Assembly: GCF_026340565.1 (NCBI RefSeq) | Contig: NZ_JAPEPB010000001.1 | Location: 4,130,501-4,194,500 of the forward strand | DNA length: 64,000 nt | Reading direction: 5' to 3' | From: Kitasatospora sp. NBC_01287 | GTDB lineage: Bacteria > Actinomycetota > Actinomycetes > Streptomycetales > Streptomycetaceae | Shown here: one piece after another, positions 41,091 to 50,596 of the stretch | Layout: every line of letters starts with the position of its first letter | Position numbering within the stretch: position 1 is the first letter of the stretch | Program-made: the position numbers and the translations under genes | The notes under the pieces: model-generated | The model's input: the letters and a program-made list of their open reading frames with translations, nothing else | Told to the model about the DNA's origin: nothing | The model's database searches: none

Positions 41091-42497
41091 CTACTGCCCG
41101 ATCCCCAGCGCCGGCATCATGTAGTAGAAGGCGAACACCGCCGCCACCCCGTACAGCGCCACCGGCACGCTGCGCCAGCGGCCGGTGGCCACCCGCAGCA
41201 CGCAGAAGGCGATGAAGCCCATCCCGATCCCGTTGGTGATCGAGTAGGTGAACGGCATCAGCACCATGGTCAGGAACGCCGGCATCGCGATCGTGTAGTC
41301 GCTCCAGTCGATCGCCCGGATCGAGTTGGCCAGGATCAGGAAACCGACCGTGATCAGCGCCGGGGTGGCCGCCTGGGCCGGGACCATGGTGGCCAGCGGG
41401 GTGAGGAAGAGCGCGAGCATGAAGAGCGCGCCGGTGACCAGGCTGGCGAAGCCGGTGCGGGCGCCCTCGCCGACGCCGGCGGTGGACTCCACGAAGCAGG
41501 TGTTGGCCGAGGAGGAGGTGGCGCCGCCGAGCACGGTGGCCACGCCGTCGACCATCAGCACCCGGCTGATGCCGGGCAGGTCGCCCTTCTCGTCGAGCAG
41601 GTGGGCCTCGTCGGCGACGCCGAGGATGGTGCCCATCGCGTCGAAGAAGCAGCTCATCAGCACGGTGAAGACGAAGAGGATGCCGGTCAGCAGGCCCACG
41701 TGCTGGAAGCCGCCGAACAGGCTGACCTTGCCGACCAGCCCGAAGTCGGGCGTCGAGACCGGGTTGCCGGGCCACTTGGGCACGGTCAGGCCCCAGGCGG
41801 CGGCGGGCAGGTTCGCCAGCTTCTGGATCACCAGCGCCACCACGGTCATGGTCGCGATCGAGATCAGGATCGCGCCCGGCACCTTGCGCACCACGAGCAC
41901 CATGGTCAGCAGCACGCCGAGCAGGAAGACCAGCACCGGCCAGCCGTGCAGGTGGCCGCCGGTGCCCAGCTCCAGCGGAACGGTGGTGTGGGCGACGTCG
42001 GGGATCCGGCTGACGAAGCCGGAGTCGACCAGGCCGACCAGCGTGATGAAGAGGCCGATGCCGATCGCGATCGCCTTGCGCAGCCCGAGCGGCACCGCGT
42101 TCATCACCCGCTCACGCAGGCCGGTGGCGACCAGCAGCATGATGCAGAGGCCGGCCAGCACGACCATGCCCATCGCGTCCGGCCAGGTCATCTTGGGGGC
42201 CAGCTGGAGCGCCACGATGGTGTTCACGCCCAGGCCCGCGGCCAGGCCGATCGGGACGTTGCCGATCACCGCCATCAGCAGCGTGGTCAGCCCGGCGGTG
42301 AGCGCGGTGGCGGTCACCAGTTGCGGGAAGCTCAGCGCCTGCTTGTCGATGTCCACGGCGTTGGACAGGATGATCGGGTTCAGCACCAGGATGTAGGCCA
42401 TGGTGAAGAAGGTGGCGACACCGCCGCGGATCTCCCGGGGCACGGTGGAGCCGCGCTCGGAGATCCGGAAGTAGCGGTCGAGGGCCGCGGATGGCAT
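41091..42497 (-). CDS. NCS2-family (AzgA-like) purine permease
   Basis: A 468-residue permease of the guanine/hypoxanthine/adenine (AzgA) branch of NCS2. The opening S-T-V-P-R-E-I-R-G-G-V-A-T-F-F-T-M-A-Y-I is highly characteristic. G-L-G-V-N-T-I-V-A, D-A-M-G-T-I-L-G-V and S-S-S-A-N-T-C-F-V-E-S follow. It has about 12-14 TMs and imports purine bases with protons. ATG 42497 is supported by AGAGGA 7 bases upstream. It is divergent from the DUF2530 gene. Confidence 0.9.
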   Translation of the reverse strand: MPSAALDRYFRISERGSTVPREIRGGVATFFTMAYILVLNPIILSNAVDIDKQALSFPQLVTATALTAGLTTLLMAVIGNVPIGLAAGLGVNTIVALQLAPKMTWPDAMGMVVLAGLCIMLLVATGLRERVMNAVPLGLRKAIAIGIGLFITLVGLVDSGFVSRIPDVAHTTVPLELGTGGHLHGWPVLVFLLGVLLTMVLVVRKVPGAILISIATMTVVALVIQKLANLPAAAWGLTVPKWPGNPVSTPDFGLVGKVSLFGGFQHVGLLTGILFVFTVLMSCFFDAMGTILGVADEAHLLDEKGDLPGISRVLMVDGVATVLGGATSSSANTCFVESTAGVGEGARTGFASLVTGALFMLALFLTPLATMVPAQAATPALITVGFLILANSIRAIDWSDYTIAMPAFLTMVLMPFTYSITNGIGMGFIAFCVLRVATGRWRSVPVALYGVAAVFAFYYMMPALGIGQ

Positions 42498-42618
42498 GCG
42501 TATGTCCTCTGGTGGGGGCAAAGGAGAAACTTCAGTATGTGTTCACCGGTCGTGCACGCGCCATCTTCGCGCGTAGAACAACCAGGTGAGCACCCCGGCA
42601 CGCCGTAGGCTGAGCCCC

Positions 42619-42900
42619 ATGCCGAAGACCGCCCTGCGCCCCTCACCGCCGCCGCTGGAAGCCAATGACGTCGCGATCGTCGGCGGCGGCACGGTGCTCT
42701 GGTTCCTGGGCTTCCTGGCGCTGCTCCCGTTCCAGCACGCGCTCTCCGAGCACGGGCACGGCAGCTGGCCGTGGATCTGCCTCTCCGGCGGGCTGCTCGG
42801 CCTGATCGGCCTCTGGTACTGCCGGGCCCGGCGGGCCGCGATCGAGCGCGACCGGGCCATCGCCGAGCGCGCGGACCAGGACCTCCCCGAGCAGGAGTAG
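42619..42900 (+). CDS. DUF2530 membrane protein
   Basis: A 93-residue protein with two TMs (V-A-I-V-G-G-G-T-V-L-W-F-L-G-F-L-A-L-L; W-I-C-L-S-G-G-L-L-G-L-I-G-L-W) and a basic, then acidic C-terminus. This matches actinobacterial DUF2530. ATG 42619 (M-P-K-T-A-L-R-P-S) is taken as the start; an upstream in-frame GTG at 42586 exists. Function unknown. It lies between the NCS2 permease and the P-type ATPase, an order I recall as conserved. Confidence 0.78.
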   Translation: MPKTALRPSPPPLEANDVAIVGGGTVLWFLGFLALLPFQHALSEHGHGSWPWICLSGGLLGLIGLWYCRARRAAIERDRAIAERADQDLPEQE

Positions 42901-42975
42901 CACCCTCCACCCGGTCGGCGGGACCGGGACGTCGAGGGGACGCACTGGACATTTCGCCCCCGTAGAGTCGGTGCC

Positions 42976-45456
42976 ATGACGCACCCCGCGGACCGGACCG
43001 CCCCCGACAGCGGCGCCAGCGCCACTGGCCTCGTGCCCACCCGGCACGGCGGTCTGACGGCCGCCGAGGTGGCCGAGCGGGTGGCGCGGGGTCAGGTGAA
43101 CGACGTCCCGGTGCGCTCCTCACGGTCCGTCAGCGAGATCGTGCGGGCCAACGTCTTCACCCGCTTCAACGCGATCATCGGCGTGCTCTTCGCCGTCATC
43201 CTGGTGGTCGGCCCGATCCAGGACGGGCTGTTCGGCCTGGTCATCGTGGCCAACACGGCGATCGGCGTGATCCAGGAGGTACGCGCCAAGCGGACCCTGG
43301 ACAGCCTGGCGCTGATCGGCGAGGCCCGCCCGGAGGTGCGCCGCGAGGGCCGGACCACGCAGGTCGCGGTCGCCGGGATCGTGCTGGACGACACCGTGCT
43401 GCTCGGCATCGGCGACAAGGTGATCGTGGACGGCGCGGTCACCGAGGCCGAGGGCCTGGAGATCGACGAGTCGCTGCTCACCGGCGAGCCCGACCCGGTC
43501 CTCAAGCACCCCGGCGACGAGGTGATGTCCGGCAGCTTCGTGGTCGCCGGGTCCGGTGCCTTCACCGCCACCAAGGTCGGCCGCCAGGCGTACGCCGCCC
43601 GCCTGGCCGAGGAGGCCAGCCGGTTCACCTTGGTCAAGTCGGAGCTGCGCACCGGCATCGACACCATCCTGCGGTTCATCACCTACCTGCTGATCCCCAC
43701 CGCGATCGGCCTGGTGATCAGTCAGTGGACCGTCGAGCACAACGACTGGCGCGAGGCGGTGCGCCGCACGGTGGCCGGAATCGTGCCGATGGTGCCCGAG
43801 GGCCTGGTGCTGCTGACCTCGGTGGCGTTCGCGATCGGGGTGGTCCGGCTGGGCCGCAAGCAGTGCCTGGTCCAGGAGCTGCCGGCGATCGAGGGGCTGG
43901 CCCGGGTGGACACCGTCTGCCTGGACAAGACCGGCACCCTCACCGAGGGCGGCATGGACGTCCAGGAGCTGCGCATGCTCGACACCACAGGCGGAACCGC
44001 CGACACCACCACCGGCACCACCGCCGACACCACCGCCGACACCACCGCGGACGGGGAGCGGCTGCGCGAGGTGCTCGGCGTGCTGGCGGCGGCCGACGCC
44101 CGCCCCAACCCGAGCATGCGCGCGCTGCTGGACGCCTACGGCACCCCGGCGGAGGACGGACCGTGGCGGGTGCTGGAGGCGGTGCCGTTCTCCTCGGCCC
44201 GCAAGTGGAGCGGCGCGCGACTGCGGGAGCCCGGCGGCACCGAGGCGGGCTGGCTGCTCGGCGCGCCCGACGTGCTGCTGCCCGCCGGACACCCGGCGCT
44301 GGCCGAGGTGGACGAGCTGGGCGGCCAGGGCCTGCGGGTGCTGCTGCTCGGCCGCACGACGGCGCCGCTGGACGGGCCCGACCCCACGAAGGACCTCGAC
44401 CCGCTCGCCCTGGCGGTGCTCAGGCAGCGGCTGCGCCCGGACGCGGCCGCGACGCTGCGCTACTTCGAGGAGCAGCGGGTCCAGGCGAAGGTGATCTCCG
44501 GAGACAGCGCGGTCTCGGTGGGCGCGGTCGCGGCGAGCCTGGACCTGCCGGGCGCCGACCACCCGCTGGACGCCCGCACCCTGCCCGCCGACCCCGAGCA
44601 GCTGGCCGACACCGCCGAGCACACCACCGTCTTCGGCCGGGTGACCCCGCAGCAGAAGCGCGAGCTGGTGGGCGCGTTGCAGTCGCGCGGACACCACGTG
44701 GCGATGACCGGCGACGGCGTCAACGACGTGCTCGCGCTCAAGGACGCCGACATCGGCGTGGCGATGGGCTCCGGCAGCGAGGCCACCCGGGCGGTGGCCC
44801 AGATCGTGCTGCTCAACGACAGCTTCGCCACCCTGCCCTCGGTGGTCGCCGAGGGCCGCCGGGTGATCGGCAACATCGAGCGGGTGGCGACCCTCTTCCT
44901 GGTCAAGACGGTCTACTCGGTGCTGCTGGCCCTGCTGGTGGTCTGCACCCAGGTGCCGTACCCGTTCCTGCCCCGGCACTCCACCGTGCTGAGCGCGCTG
45001 ACCATCGGCATCCCGGCCTTCTTCCTGGCGCTGGCGCCCAACAACGAGCGGGCCAGGCCCGGGTTCGTCCGCCGGGTGCTGCGGCTGGCCGTGCCGGGCG
45101 GCCTGATCGCGGGCGCGGCCACCTTCACGGCCTACGAGCTGGCCCGCGCCGACCAGGCCACCGACCTCAAGGCCGACACCAGTGTGGCCACCCTGACCCT
45201 CTTCCTGGTGGCGACCTGGGTGCTGGCGATCGTGGCCCGCCCCTACACCTGGTGGCGGCTGCTGCTGCTCGGCGCCATGGGCGGGGCCTTCGCCCTGGTG
45301 CTGGTGGTGCCCTGGCTCTCCGACTTCTTCCAGCTCAAGCTGATCGGCACCCAGGACGCCTGGACGGGGGTGGCGATCGCGGTGGCGGCCGGGCTGGTGC
45401 TGGAGGTGATCTGGCACTTCGTCAGCCGCACCCAGGACCGGGACACCCGGGCCTGA
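42976..45456 (+). CDS. P-type cation-transporting ATPase (HAD-IC)
   Basis: An 826-residue P-type ATPase. The actuator T-G-E (L-L-T-G-E-P) is near residue 170, the phosphorylation site D-K-T-G-T has Asp317, and the hinge M-T-G-D-G-V-N-D-V is near 578. The closing TM block has N-N-E-R-A-R-P-G. The layout resembles the CtpE-like group, linked in mycobacteria to calcium, but metal choice is not readable. A Thr/Asp-rich insert after the phosphorylation region (about residues 337-360) is encoded by 15-bp repeats. The C-terminal residues R-D-T-R-A are encoded by the first unit of a 26-bp repeat. Confidence 0.88.
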   Translation: MTHPADRTAPDSGASATGLVPTRHGGLTAAEVAERVARGQVNDVPVRSSRSVSEIVRANVFTRFNAIIGVLFAVILVVGPIQDGLFGLVIVANTAIGVIQEVRAKRTLDSLALIGEARPEVRREGRTTQVAVAGIVLDDTVLLGIGDKVIVDGAVTEAEGLEIDESLLTGEPDPVLKHPGDEVMSGSFVVAGSGAFTATKVGRQAYAARLAEEASRFTLVKSELRTGIDTILRFITYLLIPTAIGLVISQWTVEHNDWREAVRRTVAGIVPMVPEGLVLLTSVAFAIGVVRLGRKQCLVQELPAIEGLARVDTVCLDKTGTLTEGGMDVQELRMLDTTGGTADTTTGTTADTTADTTADGERLREVLGVLAAADARPNPSMRALLDAYGTPAEDGPWRVLEAVPFSSARKWSGARLREPGGTEAGWLLGAPDVLLPAGHPALAEVDELGGQGLRVLLLGRTTAPLDGPDPTKDLDPLALAVLRQRLRPDAAATLRYFEEQRVQAKVISGDSAVSVGAVAASLDLPGADHPLDARTLPADPEQLADTAEHTTVFGRVTPQQKRELVGALQSRGHHVAMTGDGVNDVLALKDADIGVAMGSGSEATRAVAQIVLLNDSFATLPSVVAEGRRVIGNIERVATLFLVKTVYSVLLALLVVCTQVPYPFLPRHSTVLSALTIGIPAFFLALAPNNERARPGFVRRVLRLAVPGGLIAGAATFTAYELARADQATDLKADTSVATLTLFLVATWVLAIVARPYTWWRLLLLGAMGGAFALVLVVPWLSDFFQLKLIGTQDAWTGVAIAVAAGLVLEVIWHFVSRTQDRDTRA
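43984..44055. repeat. Internal 15-bp repeats in the P-type ATPase gene
   Basis: ACCACCGCCGACACC and variants recur about four times and encode T-T-A-D-T blocks. They form a flexible insert between the phosphorylation loop and the nucleotide-binding domain. Confidence 0.65.
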
Positions 45457-45530
45457 GGCCCTGACGGGACACCCGGGCCTGAGGCCCTGACGGGACACCC
45501 GGGCCTGAGGCCCTGGCGGGACACCCGGGC
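45440..45530. repeat. 26-bp tandem repeat straddling the P-type ATPase stop
   Basis: Units at 45440-45465, 45466-45491 and 45492-45517 plus a half unit. Each contains the hairpin GGGCC-TGA-GGCCC. The first copy contains the stop codon of the P-type ATPase gene. The array fills the gap to the convergent oxidoreductase and probably acts as a serial terminator. Confidence 0.88.
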
Positions 45531-45536
45531 GCGGCA

Positions 45537-46097
45537 CTAGCTCGCGAAGAAGGTCTTGGCCCGGTTCAGCGCCCCGTCGTCCTCGGCTATCTGCCCCGGC
45601 CGGTTGGCGGAACCGAGCAGCGCGCCGCCCCACCGCATGCCCAGGTACTCGCCGCTGAGCCGCACGGTGGTGACCAGCGCGTCGGCGGCCTCGGCCGCGG
45701 TGGCGAGCGCGGTGACGGACCAGATCGTCTTGCCGGCCATCCGGGGGCGGAAGTCGTAGCCCGGCACCCGCATCCAGCCGGCCCAGTGATCCAGGTAGAG
45801 CTTGGCGTCGGCCGAGACGCTGTACCAGTACAGCGGCGAGGCGATCACCAGGTCGGTGGCGGCCAGGGTGGCCTCCAGCAGCACCCGCTCGTTCCCCTCG
45901 GGTTGCGGGTAGCCGCCGTCGCCGTCGTGCCGGCGGTCCACGAACGGCGCCAGCGGCAGCTCGCTGAGCCGCAGCCAGCGCTGCTCGGTCCCGGCGGGCA
46001 GTTGCTCGGCCGCCCGCCGGGCCAGCGTCTCGGTGTTGCCGTCGAGCCGGGAACTCGCCAGCAGGAACAGGAAGCTGCGTTCAGCGTTGTCGATCAT
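45537..46097 (-). CDS. NAD(P)H-dependent flavin oxidoreductase (flavodoxin-like)
   Basis: A 186-residue flavodoxin-fold reductase. The FMN phosphate loop is L-A-S-S-R-L-D-G-N-T near residue 13. S-P-L-Y-W-Y-S-V-S-A-D-A-K-L-Y-L-D-H-W is the typical NADPH-dependent FMN reductase segment. Electron acceptor unknown. It converges on the P-type ATPase across the 26-bp repeat. Confidence 0.85.
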   Translation of the reverse strand: MIDNAERSFLFLLASSRLDGNTETLARRAAEQLPAGTEQRWLRLSELPLAPFVDRRHDGDGGYPQPEGNERVLLEATLAATDLVIASPLYWYSVSADAKLYLDHWAGWMRVPGYDFRPRMAGKTIWSVTALATAAEAADALVTTVRLSGEYLGMRWGGALLGSANRPGQIAEDDGALNRAKTFFAS

Positions 46098-46187
46098 GGC
46101 TGCCAGCCTAAATCTGCCGTCAAACCCCTTTCGTTCGCACGCGGAAGGGGGTTCGACGGCAGGCCCTGGAGCGGGGCCCGACGGCTG

Positions 46188-49100
46188 TCAGCCCTCGAAG
46201 TCGCGGGCCGCCGAGAGCTCGTAGGCGCGGTCCGGCTCGGTGAGCGCGGCCAGCACCTCGAACCGCCGGTGCCACTGGCCGACCGACCAGGCCAGGCCCG
46301 CCGCCAGCCCCTCCGGGGTGGCCGCGTGCAGCAGGCCGGGCACCGGGGGGACGTCGAACTCCTCGTCCTCATCGGCGGGGTCCGTCGACTCCGGGTCGTA
46401 GGGCAGCTCGGGGGCGGCCGCGGCGGTGTCCCAGCGCCAGTCCACCGCCGCCTCCTCGCCGTCCGGACCGACCACCAGCAGCTCGTCGTGCTCCTCGTAG
46501 GCCAGGGGGCAGCCGGGCAGCAGCTCGCGGACCACCGCCGGCACCCGGTGCAGCGCGCCCTCGGAGAGCACCCGGCCGCCGGCGATCTCGCTGGCCAGCG
46601 AGACGTGCAGCCGCTCGGCCAGTGCCGGGGCCAGCGCCGGGGCGACCGGGAGCAGCGGATAGGGGTGGAGCAGTTGCACCAGGTCGGGGGCGTCGGCGAT
46701 GACGGCCTCGGTGACGTCCACCACCACGGTGTGGCCGGGCCGGCGGCCGGTGTCCGGATCCAGCGGGGGCAGCGCCCGCACCACGTCGAGGGGGTCGAGG
46801 TCGCCGACGGCGGCCAGCGCGGTGTAGATGCCGTGCAGCTGGCGGTGGGTCACCTCACTCGCGTCGTCGGTGAGGTGGTCCAGCAGCTCGTCGGGGCCGT
46901 GCTTCTCGGCGAGCAGCGCGGCCAGCGTGGTGCGCACCCCCAGGGCGTGCAGGAACTGCTCGTCCAGGGTGGTGCGGGCCTCGTCGTAGAGCCCGCGCAG
47001 CAGCCAGTCGGCCCCGGCGGCGCGCAGGCCGACCGGCTCGCGCCCCGCCAGCACCGGGTGGTCGCGCAGCCACCAGGCGGTGTACGGCGGCAGGTCGGTG
47101 TAGCTGCCGTCGGGCAACAGCACGCGCACCGGGGTGACCACCGCGTCCCGGTAGGGCGGGCGGGCCAGCAGCGCCAGCGCCTGCGGCCAGGCCTCCTCGT
47201 CCACCAGGTCCAGGTCGCGCACCACCAGGAGTTCGGCGGCCACCGGCGGCACGCCCACGCTGTCGGCATCGTCCGCGTGCAGCGCCTCCAGCACCTCCTC
47301 GGCCCAGTCGGCCAGCCCGTCCGGGGCCTCGTCCAGCAGCCCGGTCGGGGTGCCGCCGACCGCGCGGTCGGCGGGCGCGGTCGGGTCCAGGCGCTCAAGG
47401 TCGTCCGGGTCGAGCACCGCGTCCTCGGCCCGGACCAGCACGAAGCCGCTCAGCACCCCGGCGGCGCCCAGCACCTCGGGGCCCCAGCGCTCCAGCAGGT
47501 CCTCGTCGACGAAGGGCGCGTCCTCCGGGCGGGCCAGCTGCGCGAACGGGCTGTCGGGCAGGATCAGCTCGCCGGCCCGGGTCAGCTCGCCCTCGTCGTC
47601 GAGCAGCGCGAGGCGGGCCAGCCAGGGGTGGTCGCCCACCCGCGCGCCGGCCGCCCGGACCAGGCCGAGCACCGCGTCGGCCAGGTCGACGGCGCCGTCG
47701 AAGTCCTCCTCGCCCAGGTCCAGCGAGCGGGCCACGGCCGCGCGCAGCTCGGGGGTCGCCAGGATTCCGGTCGGGGTCGCGGTGGCGGCGCCGAGCTTGG
47801 CCAGCAGCGGGTGCGCCGCCTCGGGGTGGGCCAGCCGCAGGTCGAGCAGGTCCAGCGCCTCGGCCAGGGCCTCGGGGTAGCCGGGGAAGCCGGCCCAGTC
47901 GGCGTCCTCGGAGGGCAGCAGCACCCGGCGCGGGCCGGTGACGATCCGCCCGGTGGCCAGCGGCACCGGCAGCGCGCCGAGCGCCTCCGGGTCGGCCCCG
48001 GCCAGCGCCCCGTACAGGCTGCGCCACCAGGCCGGCTCCCGGTCCAGGCCGCCGAGCTGGTCGACCACCTCGGCCAGCGGGACGCGCCGCACCTGGAGCG
48101 CGCGCAGCTCGGCCCGCCGCTCCAGCCCGGCCGGCAGCAGGCCGGGGAAGATCGGCGCCAGCGCCTCGACCACCGAGGAGTCCGCGCCCTCCAGCAGGGT
48201 GGCGTCACGCGGGCGCAGCGCGGGGGTGCCCTCCTCCACCGGGGCCGGGTGCGGCAGGAAGGCGGTGCCGGGCAGCCGGGAGAGGATCGCGGTGCGCAGC
48301 GCGTTGTCCAGCGCGCCCTGGCCGAGCGGGCCGGGGACCAGGACGAGCGAGCCGAGATCGGCGCCGCGGGCCCGCAGCAGATCGGTGTAGGCCTCGGCGG
48401 CCCGCTCGGTCAGGAAGTCGGTCAGCGGTCCCGGCGCGACGTGGCGGCGGGTGGAGTCCAGCGGGTAGGAGGCGATCAGCAGCGCGGGCACGCCGAGCGG
48501 CTCCTCGCTCGGGGTGGGCGCGTGCAGCACCGGGGCCACCGGGAGCGGCTGCGGGGTGCCGGCCGCGGAGACCGGCACGGCCCAGGTCACCGTCCAGTAC
48601 GGGCGGGCCCGCTCCTCGACCGGGCGGTCGGCGAGCAGTTCGGGGGTCAGCGCGCCGGTGGTGGTGACGGTCTGCCAGAACGACCGGGAGCTGCCCTGCC
48701 CGTCCTGCTCGGTCAGGACGACCTGCCCCAGGCCGGCCTCGGTACGCTCGGCCGCCGATCGGGTCAGCGTGCGGGAGCCGCCGTCCGGGGTCTCGATGAC
48801 GATCTCGGCCAGGCCGGGCAGGGTGAGCAGCAGGGCGTCGTCCACCCCGTCCAGCAGACGGCGGGTCAGGTCCTCGGCGGCGCCGTCGCGCAGCGGGAGC
48901 AGCACCGCGGTGTCGTAGCCGGCCGGCGGCTCGCCCTCGGCGGCCAGCGGCAGCCGCAGCAGCGGGACGTGGCCGTCGCGGCGGCGCAACTCCTCGGCGA
49001 GACCGGCGTGTTCGCCGGCCACCCGATCGGCCAGCTCACGCGCCTCGGCCAGCGACCAGCGGGCTCCGCCGGCGTGGCCGACGATGGCCGGCTCGTCACT

Positions 49101-49502
49101 GACCGCGAGCACGGCGGCGAAACCGACGCCGAACCGGCCCACGGTGGGCGTGGCGTCGGCCCGCTTGGAGGAGGCGCGCAGGGTGGAGAGCGACTCGATG
49201 GCCGCCGCGTCCAGCGGCGCGCCGGTGTTGGCGGCGGCCAGCACGCCGTCGCGCAGGGTCAGCCGCAGCCGGCCGGGCCCGCGCCCGGAACGCCCGGCGG
49301 CGTCCGCCGCGTTCTGCGCCAACTCGACCACCAGGCGATCCCGGTAGCCGCCGAGCGCCAGCTCCTCCTCGGCGTTGGCGTCCTCCCGGAACCGGGCCGG
49401 CGAGGCCGCCCAGGCGTCCAGGACGCGGCGCCGCAGCTCGGCGGTGCCGAAGTGGTCGGCCGCCTGCTCGTCGCCGCCGTTGCCGATGATGCGAGGCTCC
49501 AC
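46188..49502 (-). CDS. Sacsin-like GHKL ATPase domain protein
   Basis: A protein of about 1104 residues with an N-terminal Bergerat-fold ATPase similar to the sacsin/Hsp90 type. The N-box is V-V-E-L-A-Q-N-A-A-D-A near residue 60. The second box is N-T-G-A-P-L-D and the lid is G-R-F-G-V-G-F-A-A-V. The remaining 900 residues are Leu/Ala/Asp-rich with no named domain. GTG 49502 is chosen because GGGAAGG lies upstream; TTG 49523 is an alternative. Possible chaperone-like role; unproven. The downstream DUF3027 gene is transcribed in the same direction and lies just upstream of it. Confidence 0.82.
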   Translation of the reverse strand: MEPRIIGNGGDEQAADHFGTAELRRRVLDAWAASPARFREDANAEEELALGGYRDRLVVELAQNAADAAGRSGRGPGRLRLTLRDGVLAAANTGAPLDAAAIESLSTLRASSKRADATPTVGRFGVGFAAVLAVSDEPAIVGHAGGARWSLAEARELADRVAGEHAGLAEELRRRDGHVPLLRLPLAAEGEPPAGYDTAVLLPLRDGAAEDLTRRLLDGVDDALLLTLPGLAEIVIETPDGGSRTLTRSAAERTEAGLGQVVLTEQDGQGSSRSFWQTVTTTGALTPELLADRPVEERARPYWTVTWAVPVSAAGTPQPLPVAPVLHAPTPSEEPLGVPALLIASYPLDSTRRHVAPGPLTDFLTERAAEAYTDLLRARGADLGSLVLVPGPLGQGALDNALRTAILSRLPGTAFLPHPAPVEEGTPALRPRDATLLEGADSSVVEALAPIFPGLLPAGLERRAELRALQVRRVPLAEVVDQLGGLDREPAWWRSLYGALAGADPEALGALPVPLATGRIVTGPRRVLLPSEDADWAGFPGYPEALAEALDLLDLRLAHPEAAHPLLAKLGAATATPTGILATPELRAAVARSLDLGEEDFDGAVDLADAVLGLVRAAGARVGDHPWLARLALLDDEGELTRAGELILPDSPFAQLARPEDAPFVDEDLLERWGPEVLGAAGVLSGFVLVRAEDAVLDPDDLERLDPTAPADRAVGGTPTGLLDEAPDGLADWAEEVLEALHADDADSVGVPPVAAELLVVRDLDLVDEEAWPQALALLARPPYRDAVVTPVRVLLPDGSYTDLPPYTAWWLRDHPVLAGREPVGLRAAGADWLLRGLYDEARTTLDEQFLHALGVRTTLAALLAEKHGPDELLDHLTDDASEVTHRQLHGIYTALAAVGDLDPLDVVRALPPLDPDTGRRPGHTVVVDVTEAVIADAPDLVQLLHPYPLLPVAPALAPALAERLHVSLASEIAGGRVLSEGALHRVPAVVRELLPGCPLAYEEHDELLVVGPDGEEAAVDWRWDTAAAAPELPYDPESTDPADEDEEFDVPPVPGLLHAATPEGLAAGLAWSVGQWHRRFEVLAALTEPDRAYELSAARDFEG

Positions 49503-49705
49503 TGGACCCGCCGCCTTCCCCAACCGTCACACGAGATCCTTGGGGGGCATTCTCTCCCCTTTTCGGGACCCGGTTCGCCGCCGGGCGCGCCGGGGCTCCG
49601 CCGCCGGGCCGACGGGCTGCCACTGCGGGGCGCGGACACGGCCGAGCCCCAGGAGCGGCAGGGCTCCTGGGGCTCGGTGACGCGGGTTCGCCCGGTGACG
49701 CGGGC

Positions 49706-50596
49706 TCAGGAGTGGCCGAGCTCCTCGGCCGGGGCGTCGGGCTCCACCGAGCCGCCGGTGCGGTCGGGGTGCAGCTGGAGCGGCTCGACCACGGTCTCGT
49801 CCAGGATCAGCTCGGCCGGCACCGGCGGCGCCGGCAGCACGGCCGCCTCGGAGTGGCCGCCGCAGCCGTAGGCGAGCGAGACGATCTGGCCGTCGGCCGG
49901 CCCGTACTCGTTGCCGCAGACGCCGAAGGCCTGGCCCAGCGAGCCGCCGATCGCGATCAGGAAGCCGCAGCTGGTGCAGGAGGCCGGGGCGGACTGCGCC
50001 ATCGGGGTCTGCGAGCCGTGCGCCTTCTCCCAGCGGTCGGCGGCCAGGTGCAGCCCGAGCCGGGAGAGCACCCGGGGGCGGGCCATGCCGAGCTCGTCCG
50101 CGACCGAGCCGATCCGCGCGCGGGCCGGGGCCGGCTGCACCTGCGGGTCGGACAGCTCCAGCTCCTCCTCGCCGTCGAAGACGGCCGAGTTGGGCGCCGG
50201 CTCGTCCTCGCCGGTCCAGCCGGGCTCCAACCGCTCGTCGTCCGCGTCGGTGGGCAGCAGGTCGCCCGGGCCCAGGTCGCCGGGTCGCAGCCGCTCGCTC
50301 CACGGCACCCACTGCGGCGCGAGCACCGCGTCGGCGCCGGGCAGCAGCACGACCTCGTCCAGGGTGACCAGCTTGGCGCGCGGGGCGCGGGCCACGGTGA
50401 CGGCCCAGTGCCAGCCGCGGTAGGCGGCGTCCAGGCACTCGAAGGTATGCGTGACGACCCGCTCGCCCTCGGCCCGGGCGCCCAGGTGGCTGCCGACAGC
50501 GGCAGCACCCACCGCCTCGACCGCTGCCTGCCTGGCGAGTTCGACAGCGTCGGCACAGAGCCGGTCGGGGGTACGGCTTCGAATCGCAGCACTCAC
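49706..50596 (-). CDS. DUF3027 family protein
   Basis: A 296-residue actinobacterial protein. It contains T-H-T-F-E-C-L-D-A-A-Y-R-G-W-H-W-A-V-T-V-A and D-E-V-V-L-L-P-G. The centre is an acidic linker, and a cysteine pair region C-T-S-C-G-F...G-V-C-G-N-E-Y-G-P looks like a zinc-ribbon. This matches DUF3027. GTG 50596 is chosen where homology begins, with GGAGAG upstream. Function unknown. It precedes the sacsin-like gene on the same strand by 203 bases. Confidence 0.82.
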   Translation of the reverse strand: MSAAIRSRTPDRLCADAVELARQAAVEAVGAAAVGSHLGARAEGERVVTHTFECLDAAYRGWHWAVTVARAPRAKLVTLDEVVLLPGADAVLAPQWVPWSERLRPGDLGPGDLLPTDADDERLEPGWTGEDEPAPNSAVFDGEEELELSDPQVQPAPARARIGSVADELGMARPRVLSRLGLHLAADRWEKAHGSQTPMAQSAPASCTSCGFLIAIGGSLGQAFGVCGNEYGPADGQIVSLAYGCGGHSEAAVLPAPPVPAELILDETVVEPLQLHPDRTGGSVEPDAPAEELGHS

